DNA of 17,624 nt from JBFHER01 sp041584055 (GTDB lineage Bacteria > Bacteroidota > Bacteroidia > Bacteroidales > UBA5342): positions 1-17,624 of the forward strand of contig JBFHER010000055.1 of the NCBI GenBank assembly GCA_041584055.1, given 5' to 3'. How positions within the stretch are numbered: position 1 is the first letter of the stretch; each line of letters opens with the position of its first letter. Both the position numbers and the translations under genes were made by a program. Below the pieces are notes generated by a model. It had not been told where the DNA came from and made no database searches. It saw nothing but the letters and a program-made list of their open reading frames with translations. Shown here piece after piece: positions 1 to 8,240 of the stretch.

Positions 1-650
1 CGTCCGTCGGCAAAGTTTACGCCAAATACCATTTCAATGGCATTTCCAACAGAAGTGTTGGTTGATGCACATTGAACATCGATCAAACGTTCTCCCGCAT
101 TGATATCTCCATAATTATATCCAAACACCGATGTATTGATGAACGGGAGTAAGTCTTCTGTGGATGTCCCTTCGTAGCCACTGATGTCGCGCCCACTGAA
201 ATCCATCAATGAATATTGCTCCTTAATTGTTGGAACCCGCCAGTCCGTATAGCCTCCGGTGCTAACTGTGTCCGGCAGATCAAGAATTTCTTGATACGTT
301 AGCTTATCATCAATATTGATTAAACCATCACCATTGTGATCAAGCGTTTGTTGCCACATTAATCCTGTCACCATATCAGTCACCGTACCATCTCCATTGT
401 CAACATAATGTTGGGAGGTGCCGGGATAATTTGCATTTTGTCCAAAGAATGCATCACCTGCAGCGGGTGTCGAAATAAATGTTGAATTATCAAATGCCGT
501 AGATTGGTTGGTTCCAACAAGTGGGTAGCCGGTAACAGCAGGAAGGTTTTCAATGTCCAGGTTCCCTGTGTCACTTTCTGTACAACCAATAAATCCTGTC
601 GCAACAATCAGTGATAAATAAATTAATCCTCTTTTAGCTTTGTTTTTCAT
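1..650 (-). CDS. Lipoprotein with DUF1566 (Lcl C-terminal-like) domain, 5' part only
   Basis: Reading leftward from the ATG at 650-648, an open frame of 216 codons runs off the window edge, so the C-terminus is missing. Residues 1-23 form a lipoprotein-type signal (basic MKNKAKR, hydrophobic core, then GFIGC with Cys23). The DUF1566/Lcl-type region starts near residue 80. Its signatures are YVDNGDGTVTDMVTGLMWQ (82-100) and GGYTDWRVPTIKEQYSLMDF (132-151), which match the family pattern of D-GTVTD--TGL-WQ followed by DWR-PT-KE. Inside the domain is an EF-hand-like loop, DHNGDGLINIDD (104-115), suggesting calcium binding. The family is common on Bacteroidota and proteobacterial surfaces but has no general biochemical function. 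The gene points away from the PUL and is probably a separate unit. Family assignment is fairly sure; function is unknown. Confidence 0.85.
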   Translation of the reverse strand, partial: MKNKAKRGLIYLSLIVATGFIGCTESDTGNLDIENLPAVTGYPLVGTNQSTAFDNSTFISTPAAGDAFFGQNANYPGTSQHYVDNGDGTVTDMVTGLMWQQTLDHNGDGLINIDDKLTYQEILDLPDTVSTGGYTDWRVPTIKEQYSLMDFSGRDISGYEGTSTEDLLPFINTSVFGYNYGDINAGERLIDVQCASTNTSVGNAIEMVFGVNFADG

Positions 651-752
651 GCCTTGTAATTAAGTTGTTTAAATCTGGATCAAAGGAATGCAGTGATGAC
701 GCTTTTTGAAAGCACAATCTATGAATAGACGTGTTTTCTCAATGAAACGATT

Positions 753-769
753 TATTGTTATAAACAATA
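753..769. promoter_or_regulatory. 17-bp perfect dyad in the divergent promoter region
   Basis: The arms TATTGTT (753-759) and AACAATA (763-769) are exact reverse complements around an ATA spacer. The site lies 5 bp upstream of the possible -33 element of the enzyme-operon promoter. That position suits an operator for a dimeric regulator, but no regulator gene is present in the window and no second copy was noticed upstream of susC. Role is inferred. Confidence 0.4.
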
Positions 770-773
770 TGGA

Positions 774-805
774 TTTGGGAGGTGCAACAAAATTGCTACT
801 CTTTG
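774..805 (+). promoter_or_regulatory. Possible Bacteroidota-type promoter for the enzyme operon
   Basis: TTTG (774-777), then 19 bp, then TACTCTTTG (797-805). The Bacteroidota primary sigma consensus is TTTG, 19-21 bp, then TAnnTTTG. Here the downstream element has three rather than two bases between TA and TTTG, so it is an imperfect match. A start point shortly after 805 would give a leader of roughly 45-70 bases before the esterase gene. Confidence 0.3.
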
Positions 806-859
806 ACATTTTTATTTGATAAATTGGGGGAATGATTAATTAATTTTATCTTTCTGAAA

Positions 860-2491
860 ATGCGCCCAAAAATAGAATTCAAAATGAAATACAGATCCAT
901 ACTATTTATCGGTTTAATATTGTTTTTAGGCGTGCCAAAAGTCACTGCCGATGTTCGCATGCACGGCTTGTTTTCGGATCACATGGTGATTCAGCGAAAC
1001 ACTGAAGTCCCTGTATGGGGATGGGCAAATCCCTCAGAAAGAATTGTCATTAACACAAGCTGGGGCGAGTCTGTTAAAACAAAAGCTGCGGCAGACAGTT
1101 CCTGGCGTGTCATGCTTAAAACGCCGGATGCAGGTGGGCCCTACACCATGACGGTGAAAGGAAAAAACACCATCGTAATCAATGATGTGTTATCGGGAGA
1201 GGTTTGGTTTTGCTCAGGCCAGTCGAACATGGATTTTGAGATGGCTAAATTTGTAAATGATTCCCGCGAAGTTAAGTATCAACCGCTCGTGGAGTTTATG
1301 CGCAACGAGGTGGCGACAGCCAACGACGACCATCTGCGTCACATTGAGGTGCCAAGAAAAACATCACTGTATAAGAAGGTTAAAAACTTCAGCGCAGACT
1401 GGCACAGTGCTGATAGTGCTCATGTTGGTTCCATCACTGCAATTGGTTATTTTTATGCGAAAGAATTACGGCATCATTTGAATGTACCGGTTGGTCTCAT
1501 CGAGTGTTCCTGGGGTGGTACCAGGATTCAGCCCTGGATCGCAGAGGAAATATACATGGCGGATCCGGAATTGAAAGCATATTTCGAGTCAGGCAGAAAA
1601 AATGTTGCAACCTTTCTGAGTCAGGGAGACAGTTTTGCAAAGATCGATAGCATCAATGCACAAAAAATAAAAACATGGATTGAAGGAGGGAAAAAGGACA
1701 GGAAACCTTATCCTTCAAAACATCCAACCCTGAATGAGCAGCTGGAGGCAACTTTACACAATGGAATGATCTCCTCGGTTGTTCCCTATGGTATCAAGGG
1801 TGTTTTATGGTATCAGGGAGAAAGTAATTCCCATTTTTTAGAAGAGCAATACGAAAAGTACTTTTTAAAGTTAATCCAAAGCTGGAGAGACGAGTGGGGA
1901 CAGGGAGATATGCCTTTTTATTGGACACAGCTGGCGGCCTATCGGGCAGCCGATGAACGTTCGGATATAGGCTGGGCCATGGTGAACGACCACCTTCGTC
2001 GCGGACTGCAATTGCCAAATACAGGAATGGCAGTGTTGCACGACATTGGGGAGGCTGCGGATGTACACCCCCACAATAAGCTGGATGCTGGTAAACGATT
2101 GGCACTGTTGGCACTAAAAAATGATTACGGCATTGATATCCCGGAAGCAAGCGGACCGTTATACCTTAGTCATGAGATAAAAGATAATAAAATTGAGGTG
2201 GTGTTCAGTCATGCCGGAAGCGGATTAATGGCTGGTTACAAACCTATTTTTAATGAAACAATTGCTTTGAATGTTCCACTTACCTGGTTTGAGATTGCAG
2301 GGAAAGATAAAGTTTGGAAAAGGGCCATTGCAAAAATCATTTCAAAGGATAGGATCGAACTTTATCACCCCGGGATAAACAATCCGGTGTATGTAAGGTA
2401 TGGCTGGTCGTCGAATCCGGATGGGGCAAATTTGTATAATAAGGAAGGTTTGCCTGCGGCAGTTTTTACAACAGAAGAAATCAATAAATAA
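860..2491 (+). CDS. Sialate O-acetylesterase-like SGNH carbohydrate esterase
   Basis: A secreted esterase expected to remove O-acetyl groups from a glycan, probably in the periplasm. Numbering is from the ATG at 860. Residues 9-30 are a Sec signal with likely cleavage after VTA (30/31). Family blocks are intact: GQSNM with catalytic Ser122, WGGTRIQPW (218-226), WYQGESN (317-323), and Asp401/His403 in DVHPHN. These match the sialate O-acetylesterase (SASA, formerly DUF303) SGNH family, which in PULs includes xylan and xyloglucan acetylesterases (CAZy CE20-like) as well as true sialate esterases. No sialidase or sialic acid catabolism gene is nearby, so a plant or algal glycan substrate is more likely than sialic acid (inference). 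An in-frame ATG at 884 gives a more typical start (MKYRSILF) and may be the real one. It is first in the operon; the next gene starts 14 bases after its stop. Confidence 0.88.
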   Translation: MRPKIEFKMKYRSILFIGLILFLGVPKVTADVRMHGLFSDHMVIQRNTEVPVWGWANPSERIVINTSWGESVKTKAAADSSWRVMLKTPDAGGPYTMTVKGKNTIVINDVLSGEVWFCSGQSNMDFEMAKFVNDSREVKYQPLVEFMRNEVATANDDHLRHIEVPRKTSLYKKVKNFSADWHSADSAHVGSITAIGYFYAKELRHHLNVPVGLIECSWGGTRIQPWIAEEIYMADPELKAYFESGRKNVATFLSQGDSFAKIDSINAQKIKTWIEGGKKDRKPYPSKHPTLNEQLEATLHNGMISSVVPYGIKGVLWYQGESNSHFLEEQYEKYFLKLIQSWRDEWGQGDMPFYWTQLAAYRAADERSDIGWAMVNDHLRRGLQLPNTGMAVLHDIGEAADVHPHNKLDAGKRLALLALKNDYGIDIPEASGPLYLSHEIKDNKIEVVFSHAGSGLMAGYKPIFNETIALNVPLTWFEIAGKDKVWKRAIAKIISKDRIELYHPGINNPVYVRYGWSSNPDGANLYNKEGLPAAVFTTEEINK

Positions 2492-2505
2492 ATAAAACTA
2501 AAAAT

Positions 2506-3252
2506 ATGTGTACCATGAGATCATTAGTATTTGTTTCCTTGTTAGGATTCCTGGCTCTTTCATGCAATTCAGTGGAAACCAAAGAAGTATCGTTAAACGA
2601 GAATTTAAAAGTAAAAGCGACATTAATTTACAGTGAGGATTTTAGTTCGGATATGAGTAACTGGAAGGTTGAGCAAATGCCGGGCGGTTCTGTGTTTGTG
2701 AATGATGGGAAGCTCGAAATCAGTGATTCCGCAGGGTGTACAGTATGGTTTACTAAAAAGCTGGAAGGACCAATTCTGATTGAATATGACGCGGTAGTAT
2801 TGAAAAACGGTGGACAATTTGAAAGGGCCTCAGACCTGAACTGTTTCTGGATGGCGACAGATCCGGCCAATCCCGACAACCTGTTTGTGAATTCAGAGAA
2901 ACGAGGCGGTAAATTTACGAACTATGGGAATTCTCTCGCTTTGTATTATGTGGGGCTGGGAGGCCATTACAATTCAAAGACCCGGTTTCGAAGGTATGAT
3001 GGAGAGGGTAACACACCATTATTGCCTGAACATGACTTTTCCGATGAGAAGTACATGATTACACCCAATATAAATAATCACATTCGTTTGGTTGCCTATA
3101 ACGGGTTAATCCAATATCATCGCAATGAGCAACATATCTTTAATTTTGAAGATGAGAATCCCTATACATCAGGTCATTTTGGAATCAGGACGGTTCACAA
3201 TCATATGACTGTCGACAACGTTAAAGTATACGCACTGGAAGAAATAAAATAG
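2506..3252 (+). CDS. DUF6250-like concanavalin-type jelly-roll lipoprotein
   Basis: A 248-residue lipoprotein of beta-sandwich character. The N-terminus ends in LALSC with Cys20, a slightly non-canonical lipobox. The start is probably Met4 at 2515 (MRSLVFV), which gives a normal signal length. The mature part opens with YSEDFSSDMSNWKVEQMPGG, the usual edge strand of jelly-roll domains such as DUF1080, DUF1961 and DUF6250. Other marked segments are DLNCFWMATDP, ALYYVGLGGHYNSKTRFRRY, LLPEHD and FGIRTVHNHMTVDNVKVYAL, rich in His, Arg and Tyr as expected of a sugar-binding or catalytic face. I recognise this pattern from DUF6250 proteins in Bacteroidota PULs, from memory and without a search. No enzymatic activity is known to me. 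Its place between an esterase and a GH3 suggests a glycan-active enzyme or binding protein. A stable hairpin lies between this gene and the next. Confidence 0.72.
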   Translation: MCTMRSLVFVSLLGFLALSCNSVETKEVSLNENLKVKATLIYSEDFSSDMSNWKVEQMPGGSVFVNDGKLEISDSAGCTVWFTKKLEGPILIEYDAVVLKNGGQFERASDLNCFWMATDPANPDNLFVNSEKRGGKFTNYGNSLALYYVGLGGHYNSKTRFRRYDGEGNTPLLPEHDFSDEKYMITPNINNHIRLVAYNGLIQYHRNEQHIFNFEDENPYTSGHFGIRTVHNHMTVDNVKVYALEEIK

Positions 3253-3257
3253 TCGAC

Positions 3258-3297
3258 CTGCTGCGATTTGCCATGGTTTTTTCCTGGCAAACAGTAG
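3258..3297 (+). other. Intercistronic hairpin within the enzyme operon
   Basis: In the 88-base gap between the jelly-roll gene and the GH3 gene, TTTGCCA (3267-3273) pairs with TGGCAAA (3285-3291). GG/CC pairs extend it inward after one bulged T, and CTGCTG (3258-3263) pairs with CAGTAG (3292-3297) outward with one G-U and a three-base bulge. No T-run follows, so it is not a standard terminator. RNA processing or stability control is possible. Confidence 0.5.
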
Positions 3298-3340
3298 TTG
3301 GTTGCGAGGGCCTGTTTCAATCTTAAAAAAACAGTAAATA

Positions 3341-5758
3341 ATGAAATATAAAAAACTAAGTTTCTCCGTTATCGCAATCTGCCTGTTCATTCTCTTAACA
3401 GGAATGAAAAAAGATAAAAAAGATATTTATCACAAGGGCTGGATTGATTTTAATAAAAATGGGGTGAAGGATATTTTTGAAGATAAGTCGCAAACAATCG
3501 AAATGCGTGTAGCGAATTTGTTGTCTTTAATGAATGTAGAAGAGAAAACATGTCAGATGACCACCCTGTATGGGTATGCACGTGTTTTGGAGGATGAAAT
3601 GCCAAACGAAAAGTGGAAGCAACGGGTTTGGAAAGACGGCATTGGCAACATCGATGAACACCTTAATACCATTTGGAACCAGGAAAAAACACACACCGAA
3701 TATTCTTATCCTTTTAGCAAACATGCTGAGGCTATTAATACGGTGCAGCGCTGGTTTATTGAAGAAACACGTTTGGGGATACCGGTTGATTTTACAAATG
3801 AAGGCGTACATGGTTTATGCCATGAAAAAGCAACGCCTTTGCCGGCACCAATCGGCATTGGAAGTACCTGGAACCCTGATCTGGTTCGCAAAGCAGGTGA
3901 GATGGTTGGACGTGAAGCGAAGGCTTTGGGATATACCAATGTGTATGCGCCGATTCTGGATGTGTCGCGCGACCAGCGGTGGGGAAGGGTGCTGGAAACT
4001 TATGGCGAATCCCCATTTCATATTGCCGAAATGGGCAAGCAAATGACCCTGGGAATTCAATCGCAGGGCGTGGCTTCAACAATTAAGCATTTTGCTGTCT
4101 ATAGCATTCCTAAAGGAGCGCGTGATGGCGATGCCAGAACTGATCCACATGTGGCTCCGCGCGAAATGCATCAGCTGCACCTCTATCCTTTCAAAAGAGT
4201 AATACAGGAAGCTGCTCCCATGGGGGTGATGAGCTCCTACAACGATTACGATGGTGTACCTGTTACTGCAAGTCACTATTTTCTGACAGAATTGTTACGG
4301 TGGGAGTATGGATTTAAAGGCTATGTGGTTTCCGATAGCGAAGCTGTTGAGTATGTTTCTGAAAAGCATCATGTGGCAGACAATTATAAAGAAGCTGTTC
4401 GACAGGTGGTGGAAGCTGGATTAAATGTGCGAACAACATTTCGAACTCCCGAATCATTTATAGAGCCATTGCGTGAGCTGATAGCAGAAGGAAAGTTGTC
4501 TATGAAAACAATTGATGGACTTGTTGCAGAGGTGCTGGCTGTGAAGTTTCGCCTTGGTTTGTTCGATGCTCCCTATGTTGAAAACACGAAAGCATCCGAC
4601 CAATTGGTACACACGCCTGATGACCAGCAATTGTCAAAGCAAATAAACCTTGAATCGATGGTGCTGCTAAAGAACGAAAATAATTTACTGCCATTGGATG
4701 TAAATCAATTGAAAAACATATTGGTTACTGGCCCTTTGGCTGATGAGGTGAGTTTTACCTATAGTCGCTATGGCCCGGCTTTCAATCCGTCAACTTCTGT
4801 TTATCAGGGCATTAAAAAATATGTTGGTGAAAGTGGGAATGTCCGTTTTGCAAAAGGTTGCGATATCATTGATCCTGACTGGCCCGGGAGTGAAATTATT
4901 CCAACCCCGCTCAATGAAAAAGAAAAAGCTGATATGGATGCAGCTGTGGAACAGGCAAAATTATCTGACATCATTATCGCGGTGGTTGGAGAAGACGAAA
5001 AACGGGTCGGCGAAACCAAATCACGAACAAGTTTAGGCCTACCGGGCAGACAACTTCAGCTGGTACAAGCCTTATATGCTACAGGAAAACCTGTGGTTCT
5101 TGTTTTGATCAATGGTCAGCCTCTGACAATAAATTGGGAAAATAAATACATCCCGGCCATATTAGAAGCCTGGTTTCCAAGTACTGTTGCCGGTGAAGTC
5201 ATTGCTGAAACACTTTTTGGAGATTATAATCCAGGAGGAAAACTGAGCATTACCTTCCCAAAAACGGTGGGGCAAATCCCGTTTAACTTTCCTTTTAAGC
5301 CTGGTTCGCAAGCTGGTCAGCCTGGTGCGGGTCCCAATGGTTATGGAAACACACGTGTACTTGGGCCACTTTATCCATTTGGTTATGGTTTAAGTTATAC
5401 AACTTTCGCGTACAGCGATTTGAATATCTCACCAAAAGAAGCTCATCCGGCATCAGATATTCAGCTTTCATTTAAAGTTAAAAATACAGGAAAAAGAGAA
5501 GGTGACGAGGTGGCACAAGTCTATTTAAAAGATGTGGTGAGCAGCGTAACGACCTATGAGTCTCAATTGCGGGGCTTTAAACGCATTCACCTAAAACCGG
5601 GAGAAGAAAAAGTGCTTACTTTTACCCTGACACCAGATGATTTGAAATTGTTAGATATTAATATGAACTGGACTGTGGAGCCTGGGTTGTTTGAGGTTCT
5701 AGTCGGGGCCTCATCAGAAGATATAAGATTAGAAGGTGGATTTGAAATAATTAAATAA
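3341..5758 (+). CDS. Glycoside hydrolase family 3 (beta-glucosidase/beta-xylosidase type)
   Basis: An exo-acting retaining beta-glycosidase of 805 residues, normal length for a three-domain GH3. Residues 1-21 form a hydrophobic export signal without a clear A-x-A site, so location (periplasm or membrane-tethered) is uncertain. An N-terminal loop DFNKNGVKDIFED resembles an EF-hand/dockerin calcium loop. The GH3 N-terminal barrel spans about 75-385 with NEGVHGL, KH (249-250), and nucleophile Asp332 in VVSDSEAVEY. The GH3 C-terminal domain spans about 430-670, with Glu558 in VGETKSRTSLGLPGRQ as the likely acid/base. A fibronectin III-like domain (about 705-775, KREGDEVAQVYL) closes the protein. 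The SDSEAVEY form differs from the SDW of classical beta-glucosidases, so the sugar (glucose, xylose or other) cannot be read from sequence. The GH92-like gene follows 8 bases after the stop. Confidence 0.93.
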   Translation: MKYKKLSFSVIAICLFILLTGMKKDKKDIYHKGWIDFNKNGVKDIFEDKSQTIEMRVANLLSLMNVEEKTCQMTTLYGYARVLEDEMPNEKWKQRVWKDGIGNIDEHLNTIWNQEKTHTEYSYPFSKHAEAINTVQRWFIEETRLGIPVDFTNEGVHGLCHEKATPLPAPIGIGSTWNPDLVRKAGEMVGREAKALGYTNVYAPILDVSRDQRWGRVLETYGESPFHIAEMGKQMTLGIQSQGVASTIKHFAVYSIPKGARDGDARTDPHVAPREMHQLHLYPFKRVIQEAAPMGVMSSYNDYDGVPVTASHYFLTELLRWEYGFKGYVVSDSEAVEYVSEKHHVADNYKEAVRQVVEAGLNVRTTFRTPESFIEPLRELIAEGKLSMKTIDGLVAEVLAVKFRLGLFDAPYVENTKASDQLVHTPDDQQLSKQINLESMVLLKNENNLLPLDVNQLKNILVTGPLADEVSFTYSRYGPAFNPSTSVYQGIKKYVGESGNVRFAKGCDIIDPDWPGSEIIPTPLNEKEKADMDAAVEQAKLSDIIIAVVGEDEKRVGETKSRTSLGLPGRQLQLVQALYATGKPVVLVLINGQPLTINWENKYIPAILEAWFPSTVAGEVIAETLFGDYNPGGKLSITFPKTVGQIPFNFPFKPGSQAGQPGAGPNGYGNTRVLGPLYPFGYGLSYTTFAYSDLNISPKEAHPASDIQLSFKVKNTGKREGDEVAQVYLKDVVSSVTTYESQLRGFKRIHLKPGEEKVLTFTLTPDDLKLLDINMNWTVEPGLFEVLVGASSEDIRLEGGFEIIK

Positions 5759-5766
5759 ATAAAGGG

Positions 5767-8073
5767 ATGAATATGAAATATGTAAAGCTTGTTGCTCTTT
5801 TTTTTCTGGGAACATGCCTGTTCGGATGTGCGAACAAGACGGATAGTGATACAGTATTAACCAAAAAAGATCCCGTAGATCTGGTTTATCCTCATTTGGA
5901 TACAGAAAACTCACGTTGGTTTCTGTTTTCTTCTGCCTGCAGACCATTTGGAATGGTCAATTTAAGTCCGGATACGCAAATTGGAGGTGCCTGGGGCAGT
6001 GGTTATCGTTATTTAACCGATACAGTTAAAGGTTTTAGTCACATTCATGCCTGGCAATTATCAGGTTTGTCTGTGATGCCGGTAAGCCTGGATGCTGAAA
6101 ATCAGGGAGATCTGTTTACTGATTTTTATTCTAAATTTAGTCATGCAACAGAAATTGTGGCACCGGGCTATCATTACCTCGAATTAGATCGCTACAATAT
6201 CAAAACCGAGTTGAGTAGTACAAAGCGTGTTGGATTTCATAAATACAAGTATCCAAAAGATAAAACGGCTGCCATACTATTTAATTTGAATGGCGAATTG
6301 GGCCCTTGTAAAATAGTTGACGGAGAATTGACCCAGGTGGATTCGAAAACCCTGGTTGGCTCGATCGTTAATGCCCCAACGTTTCGCAGACCAAAGTCAG
6401 CGAAAGTGTTTTTTCAGATCGATTTGAACACCGAAATTGAAGCACTTACAAAAGATGAGAAAACGGGAAATTACCTCCTGACCCTGAAAGCTACAGGAAA
6501 GGATGTCCTTATGAAAGCGGGTATTTCTTACACCTCACAACAAAATGCACAGCTGAATATTGAAACTGAATTATCACATTGGGATTTTTCAAAAGTTGTA
6601 ACAGAATCGAAACAGGAATGGAACGATTTGCTTGGGAGAATACAGATAGAAGGGAATACAGAGAATGCGCAAAGACGTTTCTATACGGATCTTTGGCATG
6701 CGCTACAGGGCAGACGCATAATAAGCGATGTAAATGGTGCATATCCCGATAACACAGGAAAGGAATTCAGAGTTGGACAATTGCCACTGGATGAAAATGG
6801 GCATCCTTTGTTCAATCACTATAATTCAGATTCGTTTTGGGGAGCGCAGTGGACAATCAACTCACTTTGGGGTTTGGTTTATCCTGAAATTATGGAAGAG
6901 TTTGTGCATTCAATGATGCAAATGTATCAGGATGGGGGACTTGTTCCGCGCGGTCCTTCCGGAGGTAATTATACCTATGTTATGACAGGCGCTTCGTCAA
7001 CACCGTTTATTGTAAGTGCCATTCAAAAGGGATTAATTACCGAGAATTTAGAGGCCATCTATGCGGCTCTTAAGAAGAATCACATGCATGAGGGAATTAT
7101 GGCCAGGTCAGGTTATGAACATAACAGCACAAAAGGTGGAGGTTTTGAATATTACCTGAAAAACGGATACGTGCCGCATCCAAATCCCGATGGAAATTTT
7201 GGCTTGCATGAGGATGGTGCGAGTTTAACAATGGAGTATGCCTATCAGGATTGGACACTTGCCCAGTTGGCAAAACGTCTGGGGCATGATGATGACTATC
7301 AGTATTTTATCAAAAGGTCAGGGAATTATAAAAACACCTTTGATGTTGAATCAGGCTGGATGCGTCCCCGGGATGTTAATGGTGTTTGGAGAAAGAATTT
7401 TGATCCTTATGAATACGAGCATGGATTTAACGAATCGAATGGCGCACAGTCTACCTGGTTTGTGCCCCACGATATCGCAGGTTTGGCCGAACTGATGGGG
7501 GGCAAGGATAAGGCCGTTGAAAAATTAAATGCACAGTTCGAAACAGCAGAGGAATTAGGTTTTACTTCGGGCTTGTCGCACGACCGTGAGTTACACCCCG
7601 AGTATCGCAGAGTCCCGGTAAACTTTGGCAATCAGCCTTCAATGCAAACATCCCAGGTGTTTAACTTTTTAAATCGTCCTGACTTATCTCAATATTGGAC
7701 GCGTAAAGTAGTGTCTGCTGCATTCAGTGGCTTGTCTCCAGCAACAGGCTACAATGGCGATGAAGATCAGGGACTCATGGGGAGTTTGGCGGTGCTCCTT
7801 AAAATTGGCTTGTTTCAGATGAACGGCGGTACAGAAGAAAATCCGGCGTATCAAATAGGAAGTCCAATTTTTGATAAAGTAACCATACAGCTTAATTCCA
7901 GCTATTTTTCCGGTAAAGAATTTATAATTCAGACCTTGAATAATGGTGAAGAGAATTACTATGTTAAAAGTGCAAAATGGAACAATACGGATGTGAACGG
8001 ATTAGAAATCCGTCATGCCGACATCGTAAAAGGTGGAACGTTGAAACTTGAAATGTCAGCTGCACCTAAGTAA
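5767..8073 (+). CDS. Divergent glycoside hydrolase family 92 lipoprotein
   Basis: A 768-residue lipoprotein; Cys21 follows LFG. The second ATG (5773) sits 6 bases after AAAGGG and may be the true start. The GH92 fold is clear: CRPFGMVNLSPDTQ and GSGYRYLTDTVKGFSHIHAW in the N-terminal beta-sandwich, MEYAYQDWTLAQLAKRLG, STWFVPHDIAGLAELMGG, YNGDEDQGLMGSL and YQIGSPIFDKVTIQL in the helical domain. GH92 enzymes are calcium-dependent inverting alpha-mannosidases. Here the acid-position Glu556 and base-region Asp665/Asp667 remain, but the usual TEGNaWQYtW reads NESNGAQSTW, the usual GNEPSHH reads GNQPSMQ (Gln623), and DCGQMSAWY reads DQGLMGSLA. These are sugar-contacting segments in studied members, so alpha-mannosidase activity should not be assumed. 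It is the last gene of the enzyme operon. Confidence 0.88.
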   Translation: MNMKYVKLVALFFLGTCLFGCANKTDSDTVLTKKDPVDLVYPHLDTENSRWFLFSSACRPFGMVNLSPDTQIGGAWGSGYRYLTDTVKGFSHIHAWQLSGLSVMPVSLDAENQGDLFTDFYSKFSHATEIVAPGYHYLELDRYNIKTELSSTKRVGFHKYKYPKDKTAAILFNLNGELGPCKIVDGELTQVDSKTLVGSIVNAPTFRRPKSAKVFFQIDLNTEIEALTKDEKTGNYLLTLKATGKDVLMKAGISYTSQQNAQLNIETELSHWDFSKVVTESKQEWNDLLGRIQIEGNTENAQRRFYTDLWHALQGRRIISDVNGAYPDNTGKEFRVGQLPLDENGHPLFNHYNSDSFWGAQWTINSLWGLVYPEIMEEFVHSMMQMYQDGGLVPRGPSGGNYTYVMTGASSTPFIVSAIQKGLITENLEAIYAALKKNHMHEGIMARSGYEHNSTKGGGFEYYLKNGYVPHPNPDGNFGLHEDGASLTMEYAYQDWTLAQLAKRLGHDDDYQYFIKRSGNYKNTFDVESGWMRPRDVNGVWRKNFDPYEYEHGFNESNGAQSTWFVPHDIAGLAELMGGKDKAVEKLNAQFETAEELGFTSGLSHDRELHPEYRRVPVNFGNQPSMQTSQVFNFLNRPDLSQYWTRKVVSAAFSGLSPATGYNGDEDQGLMGSLAVLLKIGLFQMNGGTEENPAYQIGSPIFDKVTIQLNSSYFSGKEFIIQTLNNGEENYYVKSAKWNNTDVNGLEIRHADIVKGGTLKLEMSAAPK

Positions 8074-8240
8074 TACCGTTTTAACTTAGAAATGCAGTGG
8101 TATCCCTGCCTTGCAGGAGTAAACAATGCCGATAGACTTATTATTGACGCATGTGTTGCGAAGCTGAAATATGAGGCATTTAAAAATGCAAATCGGTATA
8201 ATTTAATTTTTGTAAGGTTTAGAAACATAAATCAATTTTC

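Noticed and set aside
380..607. 75-codon minus-strand open frame near the left edge
   Set aside because: It overlaps the DUF1566 lipoprotein in another frame; the lipoprotein frame has the signal peptide and family motifs.
1794..2150. 118-codon minus-strand open frame
   Set aside because: It is antisense to the esterase gene over the region that encodes the WYQGESN and catalytic His motifs.
860..2491. Reading the esterase as evidence of sialic acid metabolism
   Set aside because: No sialidase, sialic acid lyase, epimerase or transporter is nearby, and the family acts widely on acetylated plant and algal glycans.
3570..4046. 158-codon plus-strand open frame
   Set aside because: It lies wholly inside the GH3 gene in another frame, over well-conserved GH3 motifs.
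8176..8189. GCATTT/AAATGC inverted repeat as a terminator
   Set aside because: The stem is A-T rich with only a two-base loop and no T-run follows; the hairpin at 8241 is far stronger.
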